NCBI GenBank assembly: GCA_900111435.1
Contig: FOIY01000005.1
Span: 124,001-188,000 of the forward strand
Length of the DNA stretch: 64,000 nt
Source of the DNA: Ruminococcaceae bacterium KH2T8
GTDB lineage: Bacteria; Bacillota; Clostridia; Saccharofermentanales; Saccharofermentanaceae
Reading direction: 5' to 3'
How positions within the stretch are numbered: position 1 is the first letter of the stretch; the number at the start of each line of letters is the position of its first letter. The position numbers were made by a program, and so were the translations under genes. Shown here piece after piece: positions 51,392-60,255 of this stretch. The notes under the pieces are model-generated. The model was not told the DNA's origin. It ran no database searches and saw only the letters and a program-made list of their open reading frames with translations.

Positions 51392-54169
51392 ATGTCTGAA
51401 CTTAAACTCGACTGGAAGATATACGAAGCTACAGCCGTCAGGGCAGCCGAAGAAGGCGCTGTCCTCATCCGTAACGAGGAGAAGGCTCTCCCCCTCACAA
51501 AGGGTACGAAGGTCGCCGTCTTCGGAAGGATGCAGTCCAATTACTATAAGAGCGGTACGGGCTCGGGCGGTATGGTAAACGTATCTCACGTTACCGATAT
51601 CTTTGAAGGTCTTACAGCTGATCCCGATATCGTCATCGACGAAGAGATCAGGAATACATATGTAGAGTGGGAGAAGGAAAATCCAGTAGATCCCGGTGTG
51701 GGCTGGGGACAGGAGAAGTGGTCTCAGGAAGAGATGCCGCTCGATCCCTTTGCCGTAAAGCGCGCAGCCGAGCGTAATGACGCGGCGATCATGATCATCG
51801 CGAGAACGGCAGGCGAGGACAGGGATAACACACCCGAGAAGGGCTCATTCTATTTAAGCGACGGCGAAGAGGAGATGATAAAGACCGTCTGCTCCGAGTT
51901 CAAGAGGACGATCGTGCTCCTTAATGTCGGAAACATCATCGACATGAGCTTTATCGCGAAGTATTCTCCCGCGGCAGTCATGTATGTATGGCAGGCCGGC
52001 ATGATCGGAGGTACGGCTGCTGCAAACCTTGTAACGGGTAAGGCTGTTCCTTCGGGATCTCTTACCGATACTGTCGCTTTCGCGCTGAGCGATCATCCTT
52101 CGAACGACAACTTCGGAAACAAGGATGTTCATAAGGACATCTACTGCGAGGATATTTATGTAGGTTACAGATACTTCTCGACATTTGCGCCCGAGAAGGT
52201 GATGTATCCTTTCGGATTCGGCCTTTCGTATACGACGTTTAGGATCAGCCCGGTCTCTTTCGAGCACGTGGGAATGGACGTTAAGGCTGTCTGCGAAGTA
52301 ACAAATACGGGCGATACGGCAGGAAAGAAGACGGTCATGCTCTTTGCTTCGGCTCCCAAGGGCGCGGTGTCCAAGAGCTCGATCGTACTTATAGACTTTA
52401 AGAAGACTAAGATGCTCGAGCCCGGCGAAAGCGTTCGCGTAGAGCTTTCCGCAGGTGCTACCCGCTATGCGTCATTTGACGACGACGGCAGGGCAGGAAA
52501 GGGCACATGCTGGATCCTTGAAAAGGGTGAGTACTCATTCTCCATCGGTGCGAACATTAGAGATATCGAGAAGGTCGGTTCTTTCGCACTCGAAGACGAT
52601 ACGGTCGTTGAGGCATTAAAGTCCGCAATGGCTCCCGTCGAGAGCTTTGACAGGCTTAATCAGAGCGGCGCATATGAGCCCGTTCCCGTTCGAAAGAACG
52701 ATAATCTCGCCGAGAGGATGGAGCACGTCCCCGCTTATATCGAGCAGACTGGCGATAAGGGCATCAAGCTTTCTGACGTTAAGCACGGCAGGAATACGAT
52801 GGATGAGTTCATCGCTCAGCTCACGGACGAGGATCTTTGCCTCATCATAAGAGGTGAGGGAATGAGCAGCCCGAGAGTTACTGCAGGTACGGCGTCCGCT
52901 TTCGCTGGCGTATCCAAGGAACTCATGGGTTACGGCATCCCCGCAGTCTGCTGCGACGACGGTCCTTCGGGAATGCGACTCGACAGCGGAAAGAAGGCTT
53001 TCGCGCTTCCGAACGGCACTTGCCTCGCTTCATCCTTTAACGAGGATCTCAATACCGAGCTCTTTGAGCTCTTCGCTCTCGAGATGAGGAGCAACAACGT
53101 AGATAATATCCTCGGCCCCGGCATGAATATCCACAGACACCCCTTAAACGGCAGAAACTTCGAGTATTTCTCCGAGGATCCGCTCGTTACGGGAAGGATC
53201 GCCTGTGCGCAGCTTCGAGGACTTCATAAGCACGGAGTCACGGCCACGATCAAGCACTTCTGCTGCAATAACAGAGAGACCAGAAGAAGGTTCATGGATT
53301 CCGTCGTATCAGAGAAGGCTCTCCGTGAGATCTATCTCAAGGGCTTCGAGATCGCGGTCAAGGAAGTAAATGCTCAGAGCATCATGTCCGTCTACAATAA
53401 GGTAAACGGCAGATACGGCTCGTCGCTCTACGATCTTCACACGGTAATCCTGAGACAGCAGTGGGGCTTTACGGGTATCGTAATGACCGACTGGTGGGCA
53501 TTTATCGACTATGTTCCGGGCGAGGGATTCGGCATCGGCATCACTGATCATTCCCTGATGGCGAGAGCTCAGTGCGACCTCTTCATGGTATGTTCCGGTA
53601 CCGAGCGAAAGAATATCGACGAGGCGGACACTTTCGCCAACATAAAGAATGGCAACGAGGAGCTGATCACAAGGGCGGAGCTGCAGCGTAATGCAAGAAA
53701 CATCCTGAACTTCGCAATGAATACTCCCGCAATGGAGACTCTGGAAGGCACGGCTCCGAAGATCGAGATCATCGACTGTCCTTTCGAGGACGATGCGGCC
53801 GACCTCAGCGCCGACGTTTACTATAAGGCGGAAGAAGATCCCGAGATCGCAGTCGACGTTGATACTGCGGCAGGTGAAGACCTCGTATTCGGTATTGACT
53901 GCGATAAGCCCGGATTATATGAAGTCACCCTCGAAGGAAGCTCACAGCTCGAGCCTCTGGCACAGCTTCCCATGACGATCTACATCACGGGTATCCCGTT
54001 CAGCGTAGTACCCTGGAACGGTACGAACGGCGAGACGGTAACCAAGACTGCCCAGATCGGATTCCTTTCGAAGTTCGCGGTCGTAAGGTTCCATTTCGGC
54101 AAGAGAGGTCTGGCATTGAAGAGGATAAAACTCAGATATCTCAGGGATATCTCAACTGAAGAAGCCTGA
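51392..54169 (+). CDS. GH3 beta-glycosidase with reversed domain order
   Basis: A 925-residue cytoplasmic enzyme (no signal peptide). The usual C-terminal GH3 domain comes first (about 5-290: AAEEGAVLIRNEEKALPL, MYPFGFGLSYTTF), then a fibronectin-III-like domain (about 290-400), then the catalytic barrel (about 465-765: DDGPSGMR, NILGPGMNIHRHP, KHFCCNN) with nucleophile Asp in GIVMTDWW. This order is known from rumen enzymes of Ruminococcus albus and Butyrivibrio. A C-terminal beta-type region (about 800-915) follows. It should split beta-glucosides from imported oligosaccharides. Translation may be gated by the hairpin at 51344. Confidence 0.92.
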   Translation: MSELKLDWKIYEATAVRAAEEGAVLIRNEEKALPLTKGTKVAVFGRMQSNYYKSGTGSGGMVNVSHVTDIFEGLTADPDIVIDEEIRNTYVEWEKENPVDPGVGWGQEKWSQEEMPLDPFAVKRAAERNDAAIMIIARTAGEDRDNTPEKGSFYLSDGEEEMIKTVCSEFKRTIVLLNVGNIIDMSFIAKYSPAAVMYVWQAGMIGGTAAANLVTGKAVPSGSLTDTVAFALSDHPSNDNFGNKDVHKDIYCEDIYVGYRYFSTFAPEKVMYPFGFGLSYTTFRISPVSFEHVGMDVKAVCEVTNTGDTAGKKTVMLFASAPKGAVSKSSIVLIDFKKTKMLEPGESVRVELSAGATRYASFDDDGRAGKGTCWILEKGEYSFSIGANIRDIEKVGSFALEDDTVVEALKSAMAPVESFDRLNQSGAYEPVPVRKNDNLAERMEHVPAYIEQTGDKGIKLSDVKHGRNTMDEFIAQLTDEDLCLIIRGEGMSSPRVTAGTASAFAGVSKELMGYGIPAVCCDDGPSGMRLDSGKKAFALPNGTCLASSFNEDLNTELFELFALEMRSNNVDNILGPGMNIHRHPLNGRNFEYFSEDPLVTGRIACAQLRGLHKHGVTATIKHFCCNNRETRRRFMDSVVSEKALREIYLKGFEIAVKEVNAQSIMSVYNKVNGRYGSSLYDLHTVILRQQWGFTGIVMTDWWAFIDYVPGEGFGIGITDHSLMARAQCDLFMVCSGTERKNIDEADTFANIKNGNEELITRAELQRNARNILNFAMNTPAMETLEGTAPKIEIIDCPFEDDAADLSADVYYKAEEDPEIAVDVDTAAGEDLVFGIDCDKPGLYEVTLEGSSQLEPLAQLPMTIYITGIPFSVVPWNGTNGETVTKTAQIGFLSKFAVVRFHFGKRGLALKRIKLRYLRDISTEEA

Positions 54170-54197
54170 TTGGTGCAGTAATAATAAAATATGCTAC

Positions 54198-54229
54198 AAT
54201 AAGGGTCAGCCGTTCAGGCGGCCCTTATT
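54198..54229. terminator. Terminator after GH3, overlapping a possible promoter
   Basis: A stem of about 13 pairs with one bulge (AATAAGGG at 54198-54205 with CCCTTATT at 54222-54229) closes the GH3 gene. A TGCTACAAT extended -10 at 54192-54200 overlaps its 5' arm and may serve the next gene. Confidence 0.6.
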
Positions 54230-54249
54230 CTAATTCGGAGGTATAGAGC

Positions 54250-55170
54250 GTGCGCAGAGACTATTTCACATGTGTATTCTTAGGATGCATATGCGCTGCT
54301 TTATTCTTTGTATACTTTACTCCCGCATACTTCGTGTACGGCGGAGTCTCGGTCAGGACATTCAGTCTCGCTGAGACCATCTGTGCGTGGGTATACGCGG
54401 CAATAGTTCTTCTGATACTTCCGATCTACGCTGCTTACAAAAAGAAGTTATGGATCACGGCAGGCCTCATGGCATATGGTGCTTTTGCATCGCTTCCCAT
54501 CTGGCTCATGCCCAAGCTCATGTCAAAGCTTCAGGGTGAAGACGCGAGCATCGTGGCTACGGTGGAGGCTTTCCTTCTGAAGGCACTCTACAGGATGGCT
54601 ACGGCGCCTTTCGGAGCCATCTCGAGAGCGCTCGGCGACAAGTTCTCAAGATCGCTGCCGTTCAGGATACTTCCCGTGGCTGTTCTCGTCTATGTAGGAT
54701 TCCAGCTCTTCAGATTCTATCGAAATGCATACGTCATGGAGCAGTTGAGCCCCGCGACGGCGATCGACATGACGGCCAAGGAGAATGCACAGTCTTCAGA
54801 CAGCCGCAAGGTCAGGGACGCAAGGATCCCCGAGGTACTCGGAACGGTCATCTCTGCTCCCGCAGGTGCTTCGGGTTCGCCCGCTAAGAAGCCCGATCCC
54901 GCTCAGGCTTCGGCACGAAGACCACAGCCTCAGGCAAGACAGCAGGTTTCTTCCGAGACGATCAGGATACCTCACGTACCGGTAAGGGAATCCCGCGCTC
55001 CCGAAGTGGACGATAAGACCAAGCCCATAAGACTCGGCCCGCCGCCTACGAAGAGCAACTCGGAAGTTGACGATTCTACAAAGGCCATCCCGCTCCCGGG
55101 ACCTAAGGGATCCCCTTCGGGCGATGATGATCCGGGTGTCATTCACCTGGGACCGCCGCCGCAGAGATGA
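54250..55170 (+). CDS. Membrane protein with proline-rich repeat tail
   Basis: A 306-residue protein from GTG 54250 with GGAGG upstream. Helices lie at about 8-28, 38-58, 68-88 and 138-158. The C-terminal half (about 185-306) is disordered, and a short repeat unit recurs: PEVDDKTKPIRLGPPP, SEVDDSTKAIPLPGP, then DDDPGVIHLGPPP. Such tails often bind partner proteins or the wall. I do not recognise the family. The next gene encodes another membrane protein. Confidence 0.65.
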   Translation: MRRDYFTCVFLGCICAALFFVYFTPAYFVYGGVSVRTFSLAETICAWVYAAIVLLILPIYAAYKKKLWITAGLMAYGAFASLPIWLMPKLMSKLQGEDASIVATVEAFLLKALYRMATAPFGAISRALGDKFSRSLPFRILPVAVLVYVGFQLFRFYRNAYVMEQLSPATAIDMTAKENAQSSDSRKVRDARIPEVLGTVISAPAGASGSPAKKPDPAQASARRPQPQARQQVSSETIRIPHVPVRESRAPEVDDKTKPIRLGPPPTKSNSEVDDSTKAIPLPGPKGSPSGDDDPGVIHLGPPPQR

Positions 55171-55197
55171 CGGACATCGCAGGGTGCGCGCAGACGG

Positions 55198-55226
55198 TTG
55201 CACAACCCGTGCACTGCTTGTAGAAT
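55198..55226 (+). promoter_or_regulatory. Promoter of the 267-residue membrane protein gene
   Basis: TTGCAC at 55198-55203 and TAGAAT at 55221-55226 with ideal 17-base spacing, upstream of GGAG and ATG 55267. Confidence 0.6.
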
Positions 55227-55266
55227 ACTGTGGTCAGGAACACAAATCACACGGAGACATATATTA

Positions 55267-56070
55267 ATGGCAAAGAACAATAAGCATTGGAAGCGAATGA
55301 TGGCGAGCGACAGGGACCTTAAGGCCGCCAAGGAGGGAAGAGATCCCCTCGAGGAAGGACTTGAAGGACTTACCTGGCTCGAGAGCCGCAAGAGGATAGT
55401 CAAGAATCAGTGGAAGAAGACACGCGAGACTTTCGGTGAGGAAGTCGGTAATGCGATCTCATCCGGTACGCTTGCTTTCTATATCCTTTTCATGATCCCG
55501 TTCGCATCCATCCATGCGTTCAAGAAGGCACCTGAAGGTATGGGCGATCTCGACAGCATCGCGGTATCGGCATTCATGCTCACTGCTTTCATCGCATTGC
55601 TCTTTACTACCATATATCATTGCATGAAGCACGGCACACCTCAAAAGAGGATCTTCTTGAAGCTCGATCACATCGCTGTATACTATGCGATCCTCGGCGT
55701 ATTCTTCCCGGTCTGCCTGTCGCTCATAGGAGGAGGCTTGGGACTCGGCATCCTTATCGCCGAGGCAGTACTTGCTATCACAGGTACGTTCTTCATGATC
55801 TTCGCATTCCCCGAGAAGAAGTCTCTGAGCAAGGTCGCAGTTGCCATCTACTGCATCATGGGCATCATCGGATTGTTTATCTTAAAGCCCCTGTACCTCG
55901 CTGCTACGCCGGCTTCCTTCTGGCTCATCATCGCCGGAGCCGCAACATATGTAGTAGGCCTGTTCTTCTACTCCGGTAAGAAGTTCAAGTTCTCCCACAT
56001 GGTCTGGCACATCATGGTCGTATTCGCGACCGTATGCCACGTATTGGCTTTCGTTTACTTCCTGAGATAA
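55267..56070 (+). CDS. Polytopic membrane protein, unknown function
   Basis: A 267-residue protein. The cytoplasmic N terminus (about 1-60) is highly charged (KHWKRMMASDRDLKAAKEGR). It is followed by about seven membrane helices (from AISSGTLAFYILFMIPFAS to MVVFATVCHVLAFVYFL). The charged front part could bind a partner. The ATG at 55267 has GGAG upstream and is preferred to the longer frame, which would include the promoter. It ends in the convergent region with the decarboxylase operon. Confidence 0.65.
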   Translation: MAKNNKHWKRMMASDRDLKAAKEGRDPLEEGLEGLTWLESRKRIVKNQWKKTRETFGEEVGNAISSGTLAFYILFMIPFASIHAFKKAPEGMGDLDSIAVSAFMLTAFIALLFTTIYHCMKHGTPQKRIFLKLDHIAVYYAILGVFFPVCLSLIGGGLGLGILIAEAVLAITGTFFMIFAFPEKKSLSKVAVAIYCIMGIIGLFILKPLYLAATPASFWLIIAGAATYVVGLFFYSGKKFKFSHMVWHIMVVFATVCHVLAFVYFLR

Positions 56071-56093
56071 AGGGTTTGACTTAACGACTTTCC

Positions 56094-56125
56094 AAAGCCC
56101 CCGCGCCGCGCCGTGGGGGCTTTTT
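56094..56125 (+). terminator. Terminator after the polytopic membrane protein
   Basis: GC-rich stem (56094-56104 with 56113-56123, one G-U) running into TTTTT. Confidence 0.85.
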
Positions 56126-56177
56126 GTGTGGTGCTTTTTGGGGGCGGCAGCGGCGCGCGCGGACCGCGAGTCCGCGT

Positions 56178-56293
56178 CATGGACAAATACACTACCAAAT
56201 CCCCTCGAGTTTGTCCGTCGATTTGGTAGTGGGCCTTTCCGCGGACAAACACATGGACAAATCAGAAGTGATTTGTCCGGGTATTTGTCCATG
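56178..56293. repeat. Nested inverted-word element A
   Basis: A perfect 13-base outer pair (56178-56190 with 56281-56293) encloses two hairpins: a 12-base-pair stem 56190-56201 with 56220-56231, and a 10-base-pair stem 56255-56264 with 56269-56278 with a GAAG loop. TTTGTCC (56210-56216) in the first loop can also pair with GGACAAA at 56243-56249 or 56181-56187. It could fold as a three-way junction with competing states. Confidence 0.75.
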
Positions 56294-56362
56294 GGCTTTT
56301 CAAAGCCGATCCCGTGCCGGCTGCTCTGTTCCGTTCGGCGCATCCTTTCGCGGTCGTTCCCC

Positions 56363-56476
56363 CATTACCATTTACACGTCCAAAATCAGGGGAAAATGGT
56401 AGTGAAATGGTAATGAAGGCCGCTATTACCATTTCATTACCACATTTTCAAAAAAATGGCCGAGTAAATGGTAATG
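56363..56476. repeat. Nested inverted-word element B
   Basis: A perfect 13-base outer pair (56363-56375 with 56464-56476) encloses a 17-base-pair hairpin (56398-56414 with 56425-56441, one G-U, 10-base loop), extended by AAAAT/ATTTT after a two-base bulge. The recurrent word is ATGGTAATG/ATGGTAGTG. Confidence 0.75.
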
Positions 56477-56492
56477 AGACGGCTGTCGACTA

Positions 56493-56556
56493 CCCTCCCA
56501 CTACCACGAACACGGCCAAAACTGCCCCGAAGTGGTAGTGTAAATGGTAGTGAGGG
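56493..56556. repeat. Inverted-word element with two alternative partners
   Basis: CACTACCAC at 56499-56507 pairs perfectly with GTGGTAGTG at 56532-56540. Alternatively CCCT plus CACTACCA (56493-56506, two-base bulge) pairs with TGGTAGTGAGGG at 56545-56556. The two pairings exclude each other. Confidence 0.65.
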
Positions 56557-56603
56557 CTGCCTGGAGTGGCGAAAGCGCCCGCCGCGCGAACCGTGAGTCG
56601 CCT

Positions 56604-56645
56604 CACTGTCAAATACACTGCTAAATTGAAGTCGATTTGGCAGTG
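56604..56645. repeat. Inverted-word element C with competing 5' arms
   Basis: CACTGTCAAAT (56604-56614) and CACTGCTAAAT (56616-56626) are 12-base tandem variants. Either can pair with ATTTGGCAGTG at 56635-56645 with a single G-U. The flank ACCGTGAGTC repeats the flank ACCGCGAGTC of element A. No coding gene is supportable in 56071-56771. Confidence 0.65.
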
Positions 56646-56707
56646 GAGGGGCAGCGGTGGGACAGCAGGGAGCCTCCACCGCGCACCCGCTCCTCCGCCC
56701 GCGCATA

Positions 56708-56742
56708 TCAAAAGAGGCCGACCGCGACGGGTCAGCCTCTTT
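56708..56742 (-). terminator. Terminator of the decarboxylase operon
   Basis: On the minus strand AAAGAGGC and GCCTCTTT arms (56735-56742 with 56711-56718) with an inner GACC/GGTC pair are followed by TTTTGAT. Confidence 0.8.
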
Positions 56743-56771
56743 GGCTTTGTAAGTATACGTGAACGCTTCTC

Positions 56772-57965
56772 TTAACCGAAGATGGAAAGGAGAACGCCTG
56801 CCGCTACTGCGGAACCGATGACGCCTGCGACGTTGGGGCCCATAGCGTGCATGAGAAGGTAGTTGGAAGGGTTAGCCTTCTGACCTTCTGTGTTAGCAAC
56901 ACGAGCTGCCATAGGAACTGCGGATACGCCTGCAGCACCGATAAGGGGATTGATCTTGCCCTTTGAGAGTGCATACATGACAAGTCCGATGAGAAGTCCG
57001 CCTACGGTAGCGAATGTGAATGCCGCAAGACCGAGAGCGATGATGCCGAGTGTCTTGATGCTTAAGAATGTAGTACCGATAGCCGTTGCGCCTACGGATG
57101 TACCGAGGAAGATGGTTACGATATTACACATAGCATTCTGAGCCGTGTCGGAAAGTCTTTCCGTAACGCCGCACTCTCTGAAGAGGTTACCGAGCATGAG
57201 GCAGCCGAGGAGAGGTGCAACTGTAGGAAGGATCAATACGCATACAACAGTAACGATGATGGGAAAGCAGATCTTCTCGACCTTGGATACGGGACGAGCC
57301 TGCTCCATCTTTACCTTACGCATCTTCTCGGTGGTCATTACCTTCATGACCCTCGGCTGTATCAGCGGGATAAGAGCCATGTAGGAATATGCAGCTACGG
57401 CGATGGGTCCTAAGAGATGAGGCGCGAGCTTTGATGTAAGGTAGATAGCCGTCGGGCCGTCGGCACCGCCGATGATACCGATGGAAGCTGCCTCGACGCC
57501 GTTGAAGCCGAGAAGGCAAGCTACTACGAATGCGAAAGAGATACCGAACTGAGCACCTGCGCCCATGAAGAAGCTCGAAGGTCTTGAGATAAGGGGACCG
57601 AAGTCTGTCATCGCACCTACTGCCATGAAGATAAGGCAGGGGAAGATGTCGAGCTTTACTCCCAGATACAGGAAGTCAAAGAGACCGGGTTCGATATGGT
57701 TGCCTGCGGCATCGTGATAATTACCGCCGATAGCTGCCCAGTTGATCTCACCTTCGAACCATTCGGGATGGAATACTCCGCCGCCGGGCCAGGGGAGATT
57801 AGTAAGCAGCATTCCGAAAGCGATCGGAAGAAGGAGGAGCGGCTCGAACTTCTTATGAATGGCGAAGTACAGGAGAACGAATGATACGATGATCATGGCG
57901 CCCTGCTGCCAAGTCATATTGGCAAATCCTGAACCGTTCCAGAGGTCCATTAAAACATCTAACAT
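56772..57965 (-). CDS. oadB: Sodium-pumping decarboxylase beta subunit
   Basis: A 397-residue membrane protein that couples decarboxylation of carboxybiotin to sodium export. NGVEAASIGIIGGADGPTAI is the conserved region with the sodium-site Asp. PVSKVEKICFPI, and later AARVANTEGQKANPSNYLLM, then HAMGPNVAGVIGSAVAAG, are OadB/GcdB/MmdB hallmarks. It is the last gene of the operon carboxyltransferase, OadG, biotin carrier, beta. Whether the substrate is oxaloacetate or another acid depends on the alpha subunit, here of the oxaloacetate/pyruvate type. Confidence 0.95.
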   Translation of the reverse strand: MLDVLMDLWNGSGFANMTWQQGAMIIVSFVLLYFAIHKKFEPLLLLPIAFGMLLTNLPWPGGGVFHPEWFEGEINWAAIGGNYHDAAGNHIEPGLFDFLYLGVKLDIFPCLIFMAVGAMTDFGPLISRPSSFFMGAGAQFGISFAFVVACLLGFNGVEAASIGIIGGADGPTAIYLTSKLAPHLLGPIAVAAYSYMALIPLIQPRVMKVMTTEKMRKVKMEQARPVSKVEKICFPIIVTVVCVLILPTVAPLLGCLMLGNLFRECGVTERLSDTAQNAMCNIVTIFLGTSVGATAIGTTFLSIKTLGIIALGLAAFTFATVGGLLIGLVMYALSKGKINPLIGAAGVSAVPMAARVANTEGQKANPSNYLLMHAMGPNVAGVIGSAVAAGVLLSIFG

Positions 57966-57980
57966 GCCTGATCGACCTCC

Positions 57981-58379
57981 TTAAGAGATTGTGATGATGG
58001 CATCGCCCGTATCGACTGTGGAGCCTTTCGAAGCGATGATCTGAGCTACGGAACCTGTCTTGCTCGCGAAGATCTCATTTTCCATCTTCATGGCCTCGAG
58101 GATAGCGACAAGATCGCCTTCCTTGACCTGCTGGCCGACTGTAACCTTGATATCAAGGATCGTTCCGGGCATGGGGGAAGAAACGGGAGTAGAGCCTGCC
58201 TGTACTGCAACTGCGGGAGCGGCAGCAGGTGCGGGTGCAGCGGCTGCAGGAGCTGCAACGGGTGCTGCTGCGGCAGGAGCGGGAGCTGCAACTACGTCAG
58301 TAGTCCTGACGAGATTGGCCTTACCCTTCTCTACCTCGACTTCATATACTTTATTATTTATTGTTACGTTATAGATCAT
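57981..58379 (-). CDS. Biotin carrier subunit of the decarboxylase
   Basis: A 132-residue protein. The N-terminal segment YNVTINNKVYEVEVEKG is followed by an Ala/Pro-rich flexible linker (about 32-62) and a biotinyl domain with the attachment motif EAMKMEN (Lys about residue 97). It carries CO2 between the alpha and beta subunits. In classic OadA this domain is fused to the carboxyltransferase; here it is separate, as in glutaconyl- and methylmalonyl-CoA decarboxylases. A 15-base gap precedes the beta gene. Confidence 0.93.
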   Translation of the reverse strand: MIYNVTINNKVYEVEVEKGKANLVRTTDVVAAPAPAAAAPVAAPAAAAPAPAAAPAVAVQAGSTPVSSPMPGTILDIKVTVGQQVKEGDLVAILEAMKMENEIFASKTGSVAQIIASKGSTVDTGDAIITIS

Positions 58380-58391
58380 ATGTATTCTCCT

Positions 58392-58769
58392 TTATTTCTC
58401 TTCAACGAGCGTAATAGACTTGAATACGAGCTCGGACAACGGGATTCCCGTGTTGTCGCTTACGATGGCCATTATCATGGCAGCCGTCTTCTCGTCGCAT
58501 CCCTTGAGCTTTAATGTACCTGAAGAGAATTCCTCTTCCTTTACGGGCTCAGCGGCAGCAGCCACGGCAGGAGCAGCGGCGGGAGCCTTGGCAGTGAGAG
58601 CTGCCTTCTTATCGGGAGCCATGCTCGAGAACACCTTTCCCGACAGGGAAATCAGTACGAACATAATAAAGAGAACACCGAAGACTACGAGGATGACGGT
58701 GAACGCATCCAGAAATGCTTCGGACAGGGAGAGCACATCGTTACTGAGAACAATGTTCATGTGCGTCAA
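58392..58769 (-). CDS. OadG-family small membrane subunit
   Basis: A 125-residue protein with one N-terminal helix (about 17-42, AFTVILVVFGVLFIMFVLIS), an Ala/Pro linker (about 60-78) and a short C-terminal domain (LKGCDEKTAAMIMAIVSDNT). This is the layout of the OadG/GcdD subunits that anchor and stabilise the pump. Its start overlaps the stop of the carboxyltransferase gene by four bases. Confidence 0.85.
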   Translation of the reverse strand: MTHMNIVLSNDVLSLSEAFLDAFTVILVVFGVLFIMFVLISLSGKVFSSMAPDKKAALTAKAPAAAPAVAAAAEPVKEEEFSSGTLKLKGCDEKTAAMIMAIVSDNTGIPLSELVFKSITLVEEK

Positions 58770-60145
58770 TCCTCCTTCTTCTCTATCGTGTAGTTAACAG
58801 TATTGGATTCCTTCTCTTCGCGAGCCTCAAAGAACTTCTCTGCGACCTGAGGGAAAGAGATATACGAAAGGACATCCTCATCGCATCTTGCCTTCTTACC
58901 GAGCTCAGCCTTTGTCTTCTCGAAAGCGGGCTCGAGAGTATCTGCGAATCTGCATGTAACGATCTCCTCGGGCTTCCAGCACTTAGCTACGAGTTCCTGG
59001 TTGACCTCTCCGGGAGCACGGCCGTACTCACCGCGAAGGAATGCCTTTGTATCCTTTGTGATCTGCTTGTACTTTCCGAACAGTACGTTGTTTACTGCCT
59101 GAGTACCAACGAGCTGGGACATGGGAGTAACAAGGGGAGGATATCCGAGATCCTTACGAACGTTGGGGATCTCTGCGAGAGCTTCCTCGAACTTATCAGC
59201 GGCCTTCATGTCCGTCATCTGCTTGAGCATGTTGGAATACATACCGCCCGGAAGCTGATAATCGAGGATATCCGTACGGATACCCATGGACTTGGGATTA
59301 AGAAGTCCTTCCTTGATGAATCTGTCTTTGATGGGAGCGAAATGATCCGCGATCTTCTTGAGTGCCGCGGAATCAAGATCCGTCTCGTAGCCGAGCTGCT
59401 CGAGCGCATACTTCATGGACTCGGTGCAGGGCTGTGATGTACCGCCGGACATAGGGGAGATAGCGGTATCGATACCGTCTACTCCTGCCTCTACCGCCTT
59501 GATATAAGTGATGGGGCCGAGGCCTGTCGTGTGGTGTGTATGAATAAAGATAGGTACCTTAACGGATTCCTTGAGAGCCTTGATAAGATCGTAAGCCTCC
59601 TGAGGTCCGCAGATACCTGCCATATCCTTGATACAGATGGAGTGAACGCCCATTGCTTCGAGCTCCTTACCCATCTCTACGTACTTTTCAACTGTGTGAA
59701 CAGGGCTCGTCGTGTAGCAGATGCAGCCCTGAGCATGCTTGCCTGACTTGATGGTCTCGTCTACGGCAACTTCGATATTCCTGAAATCGTTCAGTGCATC
59801 GAATATCCTGAAGATATCCATGCCGTTTTCTGCAGACTTTCTGACGAAGAGCCTTACTACATCGTCGGGATAATGCTTATAGCCGAGGATATTCTGACCT
59901 CTTAAGAGCATCTGGAGAGGAGTCTTCTTGCAGATAGCCTTGATCTTGCGAAGTCTCTCCCAGGGATCTTCGTCCAGGAAACGGAGGCAGGAATCAAATG
60001 TTGCGCCTCCCCAGCATTCGATAGAGTGGTAACCTGCGTTGTCCATCGTCTCGAGAATGCTTTCGAAATCTGAGAACGGCATTCGTGTCGCGATGAGTGA
60101 TTGCTGCGCATCACGTACAGCCGTCTCGGTGAATTTAACTTTCAT
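58766..60145 (-). CDS. oadA: Decarboxylase alpha subunit (oxaloacetate/pyruvate carboxyltransferase type)
   Basis: A 459-residue biotin-dependent carboxyltransferase without its own biotin domain. FTETAVRDAQQSLIATRMPF, ECWGGATFDSCLRFLDEDPW, MLLRGQNILGYKHYPDD, KDMAGICGP and HTHHTTGL (metal His pair) are the conserved OadA/5S/PycB motifs. It transfers CO2 from oxaloacetate to biotin, giving pyruvate and driving sodium export. ATG 60145 has AAGGAG ten bases upstream; the GTG at 60154 would sit almost on the ribosome site. It is the first gene of the pump operon. Confidence 0.93.
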   Translation of the reverse strand: MKVKFTETAVRDAQQSLIATRMPFSDFESILETMDNAGYHSIECWGGATFDSCLRFLDEDPWERLRKIKAICKKTPLQMLLRGQNILGYKHYPDDVVRLFVRKSAENGMDIFRIFDALNDFRNIEVAVDETIKSGKHAQGCICYTTSPVHTVEKYVEMGKELEAMGVHSICIKDMAGICGPQEAYDLIKALKESVKVPIFIHTHHTTGLGPITYIKAVEAGVDGIDTAISPMSGGTSQPCTESMKYALEQLGYETDLDSAALKKIADHFAPIKDRFIKEGLLNPKSMGIRTDILDYQLPGGMYSNMLKQMTDMKAADKFEEALAEIPNVRKDLGYPPLVTPMSQLVGTQAVNNVLFGKYKQITKDTKAFLRGEYGRAPGEVNQELVAKCWKPEEIVTCRFADTLEPAFEKTKAELGKKARCDEDVLSYISFPQVAEKFFEAREEKESNTVNYTIEKKED

Positions 60146-60255
60146 AAAAGTCACGCTCCTTACGTATTATTTAGCCTGCACAAATAAACTCCCTTTAGTA
60201 TACGATTTTCTGTGCGTTAAATAAAGGAGAAATATTTACGTAAGAAGCGGATATT

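Noticed and set aside
56126-56538. Short overlapping open frames in the word-repeat tract
   Set aside because: The frames consist of repeat words, lack ribosome sites and have no protein-like composition.
56178-56645. CRISPR array
   Set aside because: Repeats are inverted, variable and unevenly spaced, with no uniform spacers and no cas genes in the window.
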